Shown here: positions 1 to 13,000 of the stretch, piece after piece
Layout: the number at the start of each line of letters is the position of its first letter
How positions within the stretch are numbered: the first letter of the stretch is position 1
Assembly: GCA_963922205.1 (NCBI GenBank)
Contig: CAWUHX010000291.1
Location: 1 to 64,000, forward strand
Direction of reading: 5' to 3'
Length of the DNA stretch: 64,000 bases
From: Romanomermis culicivorax
Taxonomy: Eukaryota; Nematoda; Enoplea; Mermithida; Mermithidae
Notes under the pieces: generated by a model
Databases searched by the model: none
Told to the model about the DNA's origin: nothing
The model's input: only the letters and a program-made list of their open reading frames with translations
Made by a program: the position numbers and the translations under genes

Positions 1-953
1 CGAAATCAACCAAGGGAAAATGGCCATGAAAAAAGTATACACCCAACATTAATCGAACTTAACTAGGATGTTAGTTATGCAATCTCCAATGGTGATGCTA
101 AGAGCAAAAGAGAGGAGATTCAGTACAAGTCATGAATAAATAACGTCTGGTCGACCTAACCCTATAAAGTAATTTAGCCTTTTGAATGGCACTCTGCTAC
201 AGTATGCTCGCAACTCATGCGTTACGAAAAAGTCATTTTTGGATTCTATGCACAGTGTTGATAAGTTTTAAGCTATCTGAAGTTAACGAGAAAGAAGCTT
301 TGTTGTGCTATTTTTCATGTGTAGAATCAAGAAAAGTTCCCTGTACGTGGGCGTTGAAAGCTTGGCCAGCTTTCTCTCAGTTCCTCTCTCTTTCTCCATC
401 TGTCCCTAGCTATTACTCGATTCTTCTGAATTATGCATATTTCTCATTAACTGAGCTTATGCAAAAAGATACACACGAGCTAAAATGATTTTCTCGCTGC
501 TTATGTATGTGCTCTTATGGTGAACGGCGCAGTCGGAGTTGATGCCGGGTATCGATTTTTCCCATTTGGTCAACCCTGTTTTTCTATTATACGCTCATTT
601 AGGCCTGTCTTAGCGCATGCTTTATGATAAAGCTTCACAGAGAGATATGTACGAATGACAAGTAGTACAGTTTGCTAGATTTCGTTTCTTCTCTTGTGAC
701 ATTCTCCTAGACGAGAGATCCTTCTACTGCCGCACTTTTCCTAATTGTTGTTTCTCTTCGAAGGTTATTTGTGTGTGCCTTTTTACTTCCAAATAATATA
801 GTTACAGTATCTCTACGTTTTCATTAATTAATATTTAGAATCAATGTGCCTAACGATGAAGATCACATTCTCCGCCTGCTTGGGTTACTACAATTTTTTC
901 CTATCTTTGAGATAATAATTCCGTAAACATCATCGTCCAATTGTCATTTTTAG
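1..953. other. Intron or upstream sequence, no exon recognised
   Basis: AT-rich sequence before the first recognisable exon. A 100-codon open frame at 186-488 has no splice context or recognisable composition. Because the next exon begins in phase 0 straight after a TTTTTAG acceptor, this stretch is most likely part of an intron of the scaffold gene whose earlier exons lie outside the window. Confidence 0.4.
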
Positions 954-1040
954 GATGATCAAGCCATATCCAAAATCGCCGAAATGGGTAGGCGGAAATT
1001 GCCGAATATTCCACAAGGGATGCAATCATCAACGTCTCAG
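954..1040 (+). CDS. cla-1: Scaffold gene, exon 1 of the window
   Basis: A 29-codon exon, open from the acceptor TCATTTTTAG to the donor CTCAG/GTGAAG, phase 0 at both ends. It encodes [20 protein letters not shown] followed by QGMQSSTSQ, a basic LPxIP-type stretch. It reads in frame into the exon at 4691. It is too short to be found by ORF length; the evidence is the clean splice borders and GC-richer codon-like composition against the AT-rich intron. Confidence 0.6.
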
Positions 1041-4000
1041 GTGAAGATTATTTTTATGCAGAATGTCTACTTTTTTCCGAAGAATACACGAGGAAAAAGT
1101 TCGATTTTTTAACGACGCTTATTCTAGCTTATAGATCCTGTTCTAAATAACATTTACAGAAAACGAGAAAAGGATAGAGACGTCGAAGTGAAGAGAACGT
1201 CTCTAGGAAATCTCGGGACCTTCCATTGTCTTAGCATAACGCCTGATCTATATCCTTGCAATGCGAAAGATATTAGCTCAGTTATTGCTTCTTCTTTGGG
1301 TCTGCAAGCTTGTGTAGGATGTGTGGTTTTTGTGCGTGATTGTGTCTATGTCTAAAGCTCATTTCAGATCGATATCAAATTTTCAGACAGTGTAGTGGCA
1401 TGTACAGTGTATAATTTAACACGAACTGATTGATTTAAACTATATTTTTAGATGAAAAATTTCGCCAGTTGTACTCAATGAATCTACTGAGGCTATCAAT
1501 GTTGTTTCGAGTTTGTAAGCAGAACGACTAGCAAATGTAATATTTTGCCTACCGGTGAAATTGACTTTCAAAAACTCCTTCGCTTGTTAATATTTTTTTG
1601 CAACACTGCAAGAAGTAAGCTTGGGTGAACTGCAGATGTCCTGAAATTTTCTTTTTTTCTCGCTGATTTAGACATGGGAAAAGTTTCAAAATAAATCACA
1701 TTTTTGATGCTGTTAGACATCCTACGACTTTTAACGATATTATTATTCTCAACATTCATAAATGTTTTGCGAGACGTACTGGGCCCGGTTTCACCACAAT
1801 GTTACGAGTCTTACGAGTACTACGAGTGTCGAATTCCAGGAGTAAATGAGTTTCACCAGCTTCACTCGTGCTATGGGTGACGAGCTACAACCTACGGGTG
1901 ACGGACTGCAAGCTACGAGTAATGCAAGTTGTGCTACGGATGATGTGCTTTGAGTTACGGGTCCGTAGCAAGTGTTTCACCATTTTTTTCGTAGGACTCG
2001 TAAAATTATCATTTTATGGGTGTTTTTTGGCACTCGTTATATGGGAATTCGTAATGTTTTTATAATCGGATGGTGCAATCGGATTAGGAAATTTGTTCTA
2101 AAAATTATTAATTTCTAAGTTATTCTGAAATTTCATCAAACCTTGGAGAAATTTTCTCAATTCTTGTAAAAATTTGTTAGATTTTGTTAAAAAATATAAA
2201 AATTTCGAAAAAATTTTTCCTAAGTCTATGGAAAACCATTTTCATAACATTTTCGAAAATTCGTCAATTTTACAGAAACTTTCTAAATTTATTGTAAAGA
2301 TAAGTTAATTTTATTAAAAACATCCAAAAAAATGCAAAAAATTTCTAGATCTTTGCAGATTATTCATTTTTGTTAGTTATTTGTACGGAATGAAAGAAAG
2401 GCCACTTGAAAAAACTCGTTAATACTTGAAAAAATGTGTTACTACTTGAAAAAATTTGTTACCACCTGAAAAAAAAAATCTTTATCTTCGCACCTGACGC
2501 ACAACATTTTTTTCAAGATGCATCGCAAAAATTTCAAAATGCTTCGCAAAATTTTCAGGATGCATCGCAAAAAAATCAAGATGTGAGAGTTTTCCGATGT
2601 TTGACTGTTTTTCAATTGCATCGTAATTTTTTGAAATGCATCGCATAATAAGATAACATCTTGAAAAAATCAAGATCCCATCCTGAAAAAAAATCAAGAT
2701 CCCATCTTGACAAAAATTAAGATGGGTGGCACATTTCCGAAACTATACAATCAAAGGCGTTCCTCCACCCCTTTATATATTATGAACAGGAACCTTTCAA
2801 AGTGGATTTATAAGGTCACGGCTTGCTGGCAGAGGGCACTCTTGGTTTTTACCAGAGGGGGTGGCAGAGGCGGGAAGGTTATTTTGCACGGGAAATCCGA
2901 CGGACATATTGGTTTTTCATAAAAAATTTTATTCTTTTGGGTTTTTCAGTAAAATGTCAAAAATGCTTGTTTTTCACCCAAAATGCGATAATTTCGAATA
3001 AGTATTCAAATTATCGTTTTTGTGTCGGGTTGACAAAAGAAAACAAATGACAAAAATACACAAATAAATACCACTAAGCTACGAGCCTACGGACCCACTT
3101 CTGGTCCGTGAAAATCTCATCAAATTTACGGGTCCTTTCATTATCACAGTGATGGGTAACTCATTTGGTGAAACTGAACAGTCGTAAATTATGAAAAACC
3201 GTCGCTCGTAGCAGTCATAACATAAACTTTATTTTTTGGTGAAACGGCCATTCGTAGCACTCCTAGACCCGTAATTCATTGCTCGTAAACTCTGATTTTT
3301 GGTGAGATGGCCATTCGTAACTCTCTTAACATGGGACTCGTAACTCGTGACATATTACTCTAAATACGGAGTTTTGTGGTGAAACCGGGCCCGGTTGGAA
3401 TGAAAAGTTAAATTTTTTGAGTTCAAAAGCAGTGCATAATAATATGAAACAATAGTACGTTTTTCTTGAAATGCTTCCAAATTATAAGAGTGGAAAGCAG
3501 GTTTTTTAAGTACGGCGCTAATAAAGTTGGGCCTGTGCTATTGAACATTCTAGTCGTGCTATGAAAAAGTAATAAAAATTAAAGAAAATTTGTGTTAATG
3601 AGACTTGTGCTAAAAAACCGAGGTGGAAAGCTATACAAACATATATTTCTACGATTTTCTGCTAAAATCAGAAGTCACATTAGGACTGCATAATCGGGAG
3701 TATACTTAACTAAACTCAAACAATCCATCGAACAAAAATCTTACTGTAAAAGTTGTCTTGTAACAGCATCTGATGTAAGTACTGATTTTTGTCATTTTTT
3801 AAGTTAACAACAAGCATTTTATAGAAAAACAAACTATCGCCTCAGGCTGGCCTTTAAATGACCAGAATAAAGATATGTTTTAGCAGAGATAACATGTGTG
3901 CGGCTTTTCATTCTGGGGTATTCAAAGTTGCTCGCTGTTTGATGGGTTCTTCGATTGGAATCCAAGAAATCACACACCGACCTGTATAGATGTCATTGGC

Positions 4001-7000
4001 ATTCAGCAACAAAGTCAGCTCACGCTGCAGTCAAAATTTTCACTACATGTAATAGTATGAAGTTTTATTTTTCTGGCAGGAGTGAAATAGAACATTTCAA
4101 TAGTGTAAGATAATTTAAATACAGTGTTTCATTGATGCTTCTGGAAACAAAAGTTATGCGGCCTGACACTCATGATAGCGAACGATATACAAATATTTCA
4201 AACTTCAAAATAGACTGACTAATGCTTGTGATAACAAGGTGGAGATCTATTACTGTTTAATATTTTAAAGATTTCCTGCTGATCTGTGTGCCGCATTGGA
4301 CTGAAAATATGTGAACGTACTCAACTAACCTTCAATCATTCTTTTCAGAAAAAAATTAAGTCGTAAAGGCTTTGTGCAAATGATTTCGACGACAGTGATA
4401 ATTTTTGTTATTTACAGATTTACAAGCATTTTATAAAACACAGGCAATAACAACATTCAAAAAAATCAAATCAGCTTCTCATTCAATAATTAGGTCAAGT
4501 AATTTTCATTAAAGCTTCGTGCTCAACAAAACGCTTTTGCAGTCTCGGGAGAGAATTTTCACATACAATCTCCTCGATGTCCTTTGGGTTATAATAGACA
4601 TCGCAGTTTTGTACCCACTCTCAGTCAATTAAGTACACTAATTTTTTGACAATCTCGAACATTTTTTGGGGATAATACCTCTCTTTATAGCTCATGCCAG
4701 TCGAAGACTATGGACATCAGCGCCAGTGGCGCTCGGCATCAGACGCCTCGTTCCTTGAATCAGAGACCACTGCCACCTTGCCATCATCAACCATGGTTTT
4801 CCGACCTCAATCGTCCACAGAAGTTCAGCAGCAGCAACATCATCAAACGAACAATCGGGCCAGTCTCGTCCGTTGTAAAAGCGTACCAGGCAACAAAGGC
4901 GCCCAGCTGTTCAGCGGAGCCAAAATCCCTGTGACTTTGGCCCGCGTTTTGCTGAAGCAGGAGTTGCGTGAAGCTCTACTTCGACGCAGCATTCAGTTGG
5001 AAGCTTGTGAAATCGAAGCCAATCAAAGGCAGTACAATATTCACAGGCATTTGCTGACAGGTGTCTATCCCCGCAGTGTGGGATTAGACAGTGTGCCATC
5101 GAGGATCAAGTGCTCTTTGCCGCAACAGCTTGTTGAAGGTACTTGGATATGTTGTGTTACTGTGCCATCTCGACGCTTCCAGTGTGTTTTGTCATGCATC
5201 CATGAAAAGGAGCTTCCCAACTTGACTGCTGAACTGACACTTTCTCTGCATCCAATGCTGAACATCGACGTTTGCTAAAATATGCTGTGGATATATTCTT
5301 AAGATTGAGGTTGGGGATTAATTTTTATTCAATTCTTGAGTGAAGAGTGTACTGACTTGCTGGCAGCTTCTTAAGGATATTATAATAGCTTGCCTTTTCG
5401 AAATCAAGATTCACAAATAGGTTTAAGGAGAAAGATTCAGGAGCAACCAACCCAAATTATCAAACCCAAATTTTTCAATTTGAATACAATTAGTAAGAAC
5501 GGGTCGATGTTGGGTTTTCTACTTTATTGTGATAACTTGGAGAGCTTTCGCCATTGCACAACCGGAAAGTGAGTGATTGGAAATGAGTACAAAATTAAAA
5601 ACAAAAGACGAAAACCAGACGAAGCAGAACATAAGCACTCCAAAACTATTGCTACAGTAAACCGTGCGTTTATTAGTGCTTCATGTGATCTACAATGAAA
5701 ATGTACACTTTGGCTGGCGTCATTTTTGAACGCATTCAACGCGTTCAAAAATGACAAAACGTTAAGGAACACTACAACGAAAAAAACGTTTTGTAGGCTG
5801 CCACGTCGAGTACAAAAAACCCACGAGTTCTACAACAACCATGTTACCTTCCTGTTCGAAATATGCCGAATACACATCGGCTCCTACTCAACGGCCATTT
5901 AGCGCCAGTATGCAAACTTTGCCTTACATGTCGTCGATGTCCACCACCGCCACTGCTAGCGAGTATTTCACTCGCAGCAATGCCAGTACGCAGTTTGACG
6001 CGTCCATCAATGCGTCACAATCCAAACGTTTGGTGAGCGGTTCGTCGCAGACGTTCGCCCAGGACGAAGACGTCTACGGGAGCATTAAAACGACGACGAG
6101 CACGCTCATCTACGGTAACCTGTCGCCTAAACTCAAAGACGCTGATACGCAAACTAAAACATTCATCAATGCAGCATCTAGTACGTCATTTGACAATTCG
6201 ACGATTTCGTGTGCGGATTATTTCAGGAGGAGGAGTTCTGCAGCTTACGGAAAGAGTGCTAGGTCAGTGGGCACATCCACGTCGGACGTATCGTCGGATA
6301 ACAGTAAAAAATGGGCGTTGGAACAACGTATGGAGAACAAACACATTCCGAGGACGAAAACGATTTCTACAAATACAGAAAAACAGGTTTCTGATTATGG
6401 CAATTCCTACAATTTCTTTGAGTATCAACTCAATATGCATAGGTATGGGAAAACAATAAAACATACTCTATACATCAGATTTTTTGGGATTTGAGGATTA
6501 GATTTCAATAAGATAATGTTCCACCTTATCCAGGTGGGTGTCTGATCCCAGTCAAATAGTGACTTTCTGAGGCGAGGAGTTATATTTCCCTCCAAAACGT
6601 GACAAGTTGGTTATCAATCGATGGATCTCGTTGAGATTCATTCAATTTAAAAGGACGTACCTTCGTTTCTGACGCAATTATTGATGGTGAAGTTTGGTTT
6701 GAAATTAACTTGACCACCCCCGATTTTTTGTTGTTGTCGATGTACGATTGCCCCGATTTTTCATGTTTATAGTCCGTTTGTTATAAAATGCTTCCAATTT
6801 GAAAATTGACACAAATCAGTACTGTCGTCAAAATCGCTTTTACTGTAAAATTTTTCACTCGAAAATTTCTTTAAGGTTAGGTCAGTATGTTCACAAATTC
6901 CCAGTCTTATGTGATATATTGTTTATCAGAAGATCATGAAAATCTGGAATACTACTTGCATGCGAATGTAAAGTGGCAAAATCGAACAATTTCCAAAACG

Positions 7001-10000
7001 TGAATATCCGAAGAAAATATTGTGTCCTTATTCCCCGAATATCCCTTTCCATGAATGTCCCGATTGCCCGAAAGTCCCCATTCCATGAAGGTCCTGATTC
7101 TCCGCATAATGAATAAATTTCCCACTAGTTCTTATTCCCCGAAAACCAGGGATGGGATGGACCAACTTTTTTGACTAAATCAGTTCCGAATTCGGATCCT
7201 AAACATTAGATCCGAACGGATCGGGATCCTGTACATAGCATATACTAATGTGAATGAATAATCTTGTGTATCATGTTTAATTTTTCAAAATCAAGTTGTA
7301 TGGATCATAATTTCTTAGCAGTTCGAGAGTTATATGATAATCATTGAATGAAATGAGAAGCAAATTGAACTAAGCTCAAAATCTTCAGACTTTTTTGCAA
7401 GCTTCCATCTGCGTCGTGCAGGAATGACTGAAGAAATTCTGCGCTGAAAAAGTTTTACTTGTTCCAAATAAATATAAATTTTTACTTTCGGTTCGGATTT
7501 TCAGTCGGAAAATGATTGTATTAAATAAGTGAAGGAAGGGTGTTAAGATGGAAAAGTGGGATTCGACAAACTTTCACGTTTCAGTAATTGCGATTTCCAA
7601 TGCTTCGTGAGAATAAATAGTTTTGCATCGAGTAACAAATTTAACAGTAATTTATTTTTTGACAGTAGTTAAGTTCAACGACATTCACACTAATTACGGT
7701 GCGAATTTTGTGCGAAGTTTCGTGGAAAAATTTTTTTTGAACGGGAGGAACGTACAATTTATAATGTTTCGACGGAAAAATTGACAATGTACAACGCGCA
7801 ATTTTAAAATAGACCGTCTATTTTCGGGAAACGGGGTTTGATAATTTCGGGGAATAGAGACTTTCGAGGAGAAGGAAAAATCAATGTTTGATTTAAAGCA
7901 TCCTTGGAAGAAACCGGACTCAAGGGGAAATTAGGCATTCGAGGAATGAGGATACACCTATTCGTTAGACCTGCTTCTGATCGAAAAAATGAATCGGCGG
8001 TCATGACAAAGTAGCAAAAGAAGTAAGGCTGACATACTCTCAGTCAGGTTGCAATTAACACATAAAATTGCGTGTCTGAAAATGCAAAACAAACTACTTT
8101 TCATTTGTTTTTAATAACTACTGAATTTGGCAACTTGAAACGGATCCAAGACATACTGACTCAAAAAATGAAGGCCATTTTTTGATCATATCAAAGATAT
8201 TACATCAAATGTTGAACTACTTATTATGCCAATCTACAGTAAAGTTACTTTGTCCAGCATGTCCTTTTGCTGATATGCACAGTAAAAATTGACCTTATCG
8301 ATCTCAGATAATTTAGATGTTGAATATCAAAGGGTGTTGAGGCGAGAAAGAGTATTTTTTGTCAACTTGCTATTTCTGTGGGACATTTCAAATGATAATC
8401 AGTGGCAGAAAGTGGGTACCATAAATGAAAATAATGCTACAGTCTTCATGCCAAGTCCAGAAAAACAAGCTTTTCGAAAAATTATTTAGAATCGACTTCT
8501 GACCAGTGTCAATCGTCATAGCTCTGTCAAAAATTGAGAACAAAACTTTCCATTCGTATTTTTAAATGAATCACAACGAATTCTGTCGATTGACCTCTAA
8601 TTTGTCGAATTTTACCACAAAATTCTTTGTTCTTGAAACAGGGTGTCTCCATAATCGATTGTTCTGTTTGAGACATCTCCAGAAAGTTCCCTTATAAGCT
8701 TTATTCTTAATTTTTATTTGACAGCAAAATCATGTCATAAATACTGTCCCTATTATTTTTCGAAAAATTATTTTTCTCCATTAGCAGTCGTCTAACTTAG
8801 TGTGTTAGTCTATCATCTGAGACCGCTAAGATCAATGTTTATTGTGTCAGTTTACTGTAAATTGATAGTGAGCAGCTCAACACTTCATGTAATATCTCTG
8901 GTGTTGTCGAAAGACTGTATCAAATTAAGTCAACATGGATACTTGGGTCCTCGAAAAAAAACACCGTTTCAAGTTGTCGATATCAGTTGGGCCTGAGAAA
9001 AATAAAATTTTATTTTGCATTTCGGAAATACAATTTTTTTGACATTTATAGCTTGCAAACTCACCCTGAAACTACGTTGATTTTCCTTCTTTTCCTGCTT
9101 TACTATGATAGTAAATTTAATTCGCCATTATCGAAAAAAGTGTCGTAAAGGTACGCTGCATAGGTTTAACGCTGCCATGAAAACAGTGGAAGTGATGACT
9201 TTTTGGAAAATCATTCGATTTTCGCGACTTTACACTTACAAAGCTCGAAAAATTTATATTTATGAAAAAAATAATATCGAATTCGAACTCAACTACATAA
9301 GTTGCAATAAATGTGTAGAAAACAGGCTAAATTATTTTTTGAGCGTGCAATTTCAGGCGATCCTCGCAGAAATTAATTCTTTCAATATGGCCTTGTTTGC
9401 ACAAATGCCCCACCAGACTTTAGTGCTTGCTTTCTTTTATACAGACTGATCAATACTTGGATGTACGTAAAGTCCGCAAACATCAAAAACATCGCAAAGC
9501 CATCAGCGCCATGGATTACTTTTCTGATGAGGATGATGACGATCAATTGACCAGAGAAATAAGAAAGTCCAAAATTTTGAGCGAAATCGAACGTCGGCGA
9601 GAAAAACTTTTGAAACAAAGTTTGCCGTATGGGGCCGGCTATTCTTTGACGTCATTCGACTCCCGTATAGGTGGCGCAGGCGCCAGTGACTATTCGTCTC
9701 ACATTCCGCATTACGGTAGTTTGCCCAGGATGGACGCTTACAATCACTATGGTCAGGATTACGGGTCACTACCCCGGAGTAGCAGGTGTTGCGACCCTTA
9801 TTCCATTTACGGAACTCTAGGTTTCAGGCAAAAAGTCCATCCGATGTATCATTCAGATTTGGGCTACTTGTCAGATTTGCAGGATTACGGGATTGGCGAT
9901 AGGATGCTGAATAGCAGAAACATTACTATGAATACCCCCACTGTATCATATGATCAATATGGGCAAAGATACGCTAGTCGATCATTACCTTATTTGGATC

Positions 10001-13000
10001 AGCTGGATCGATATCATTCGGGCAAGTTATAGATCTTACTGGTTTCCAGTTGTCAGCTGACTCTACTCCACGTAAATTTTACTAAGCAAGCATGTCTGAG
10101 AGGCATACAAATTCTGGAAAATCACAAATCGTTAGGTTGAGACCAAATTTAGCGTTAAAAGCCGAGATTTCAACAATGTTATAACTCCATGTGTTACTCT
10201 GCTGAAAAATTGTTGTATGATTGTAACTTAAGGCCCCGTCTCGCTTTTCGATTCTGCACCATGTCACGCCGTACTGCGTGAAGTGTCTATACTACCAACA
10301 AGATGCCGTGCTATACTTCCGCGGTCATGTTGTGTCTTATTTTCTACGCATTTATACTTCACTCATTTTAAAATGACCGATGCAGCGATCCTTTTTGGAG
10401 GCATGCTCAACAGTAAAAAATTAGTAAACTTTATTACTGTAATAAACGGAGAAAATGTCTTGTCCATGAGCAGTAAGCAGAACAACTGAAAATTATCTCC
10501 CATAGCCTCGTTGAACAGTCAAAATTATTCGAGTAACACAAATCAGAGGCAAATAAGCATCATCATCTTTTTATGATTTTGGTATCCTCTTTATAACAAA
10601 AGAATTAAACGTTTTTCTACAGTATAATTTTCCATCAAATTGAACCACAGTTTCCAAACAATCTACCTGTCCAGGTTAGCGCAGTTGATAGCGCGTCTTC
10701 CAAGAAGATGGAAGGTTCGAGCCCCTCTTTTTGCAAAGCATTTTTCCTAAAGAAACAATAATAGCTGCTGATGGAAGGCGAGCTGACCAACATGCGCCAT
10801 TTTTCATGTGCGCCATTACTGAATGCGCATTGTTCATTTGCGTCATGATTCTTATTGCGCTAAAACAGTGTACGGAATGAAATAACGCATATCTAATGCA
10901 GTTATGAAGATCACCCAGGCTTGGCAAAAACCTGCAGTATTGTAACTTATGTGACAACCATACACTAGTCACAAAAACCCTAGTCACAAAGCCATAGAGT
11001 TGTAAATTATAATCAATCTGCAAATTTTTCGGATTTTGAAAACATTCTACATAAGTGAATTAAATAGGTGATAATCTACATCTTGTAATCTTTTTCATGG
11101 AATTTTCAGTATGCAAAAAGCTAAACCTGATTGCGACTTTCATGACATCATTTATCGATCAGTTGCTGCATTTATCGATCAGTTGCTGTATTTGGAGAAA
11201 AGAAGAAATGGAGCTGTGTAAAGAAAGGCTTACCTAGTAGAAATATTTCTTTTCTCACTTCAAAAACTATCATTACATGAATTTTCAGATTTCGTCATTT
11301 TGACCCGTTAACTCGAGCAAAATTTAGAAAAATGTTTACTGCCCTGTTACTAAAGATATTCCAGTTTCAAAGGCACAGGGCGATGAAAAAATATGATGAA
11401 AAACATCGAAGAAAATAACGAAAATTAAACATGACGAACAAAGTAGAAGTTAGAGGAAATGGAGACTGCAGAGAAATTTTTTATTTTTGTAAATTTCTGT
11501 CAATTGTCACCTTTTTACGTACAGATGCATCATTGTTTTTAGGAAGGTAAACACAAAGGTGGCGCATTCTGAAAAAGCGCATATGCAGTTGGCGCATTGT
11601 ACACATGGCGCAAATGCATAGTGCGCATATAACACTGGTGCATTTTGAAATCGGCGCAATTGGGCAGGGAGTAAATGGAAAAGCGCAAATGAAATCGGCG
11701 CTTATGGCTGCAAACCATCGCTTCACTGACTTGAAATTGACACACCTGCACATGGTGCAGCACTTTGCTACATTTAAATCATTATTTTCTGTCATTATTT
11801 ATCATTTTCCAATTCCACCTAAACTCGCTCAAATCTATTTTTTCTGTCAAAAAACGCACTTCATCACCTTTTTTGATGCACAAAATGATTAACAAAGAAC
11901 ATAAAAATTTTATTGTCACAGAATCTGGTAGTACATTCCTTTAGCTTTCGTAATAGGCATATCTTGTATATCAACAACAACAAAATACTTTTCCTTTTGG
12001 AAGCAACCCAACCAAACAAAATTGTCCATTATTGAGCATAAGGCAAGCTTTTGGTGATTTTCTTCAAAAAGCGTGGAGGTGATTTCATTTGCTGTTGCAT
12101 CAATCGATAGCTAAAAAATTAACGATCAAAACTGTATTTTTCATCTCGATTCGATAAAACTTCTGCACCGAACTTTTTAAAAAAATGAACTTTTCAATCT
12201 GGCATCGTGATTTCTCTGCCTTTTTCTGTAAAGAAGGTGCATGGATTCACGTTTGTGTTTTGCCATTTGGCGTGCATAATGTAGCAATGCCTTTTTGTGA
12301 CAAGGTCAATTTTCTGTAATAAATTGAAATACGTAGTGCTTTGAGAATAATTTATGTAAAAGATCGATGAAAAGGAAAAAATTAGACTAATCAAAGCAAC
12401 ATTCAGAAAATATAGGATTTCTGAAAAAAAGAGTCCCTATTATTTCAGTAGTTTTCCCTGGTGTAGTTCTTACTTAAAATTCCTTATATATTCTCAAGAA
12501 GTCTGGTGAATTGCAATTTCAACATCAGTTATTATGGGTATCGGTAAATACAAAAAATTATTGTCCTTCAACATTTTTCATCCTGACAACTCGAACAGTG
12601 AAATCCTCCAATCAGACTTTGTAGTAATGTCTATCAGGACAATGTTCGAATTTGCAATCAATTTTCATACTCCTTTAATAACAAAAGGTTGAAATTCTGA
12701 AAAACCAAATGTGCGTACAATAAATTTGTATGACCAAAATGATGTAATTTCTTTTCAATCATAGTTAAAAATTGGCATATCACTTTCCCACACAATATTA
12801 TTTTCTGTTGCATTCCAGAGAAAATAGCTGCTATATTTTTTTGAAAGACAATTTTGCATTAGTTTTGTCAGACATCATGGAAGCATTACGGATACGCATA
12901 AATATTTATACAATACTATAGTAAACAACTGACTATTTTAGAATTTTTCTGTAAAGCCCTATTCAGAAGTGAAAAATCCTAGGATTTTTGTCGCCGACAA

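Noticed and set aside
186-488. 100-codon open frame
   Set aside because: No splice context, low-complexity hydrophobic/serine composition, and located before a clear phase-0 exon acceptor; likely a chance frame in an intron.
10672-10740. Functional tRNA gene
   Set aside because: A and B boxes are present, but acceptor stem and anticodon arm do not form; same for the minus-strand copy at 13785-13850.
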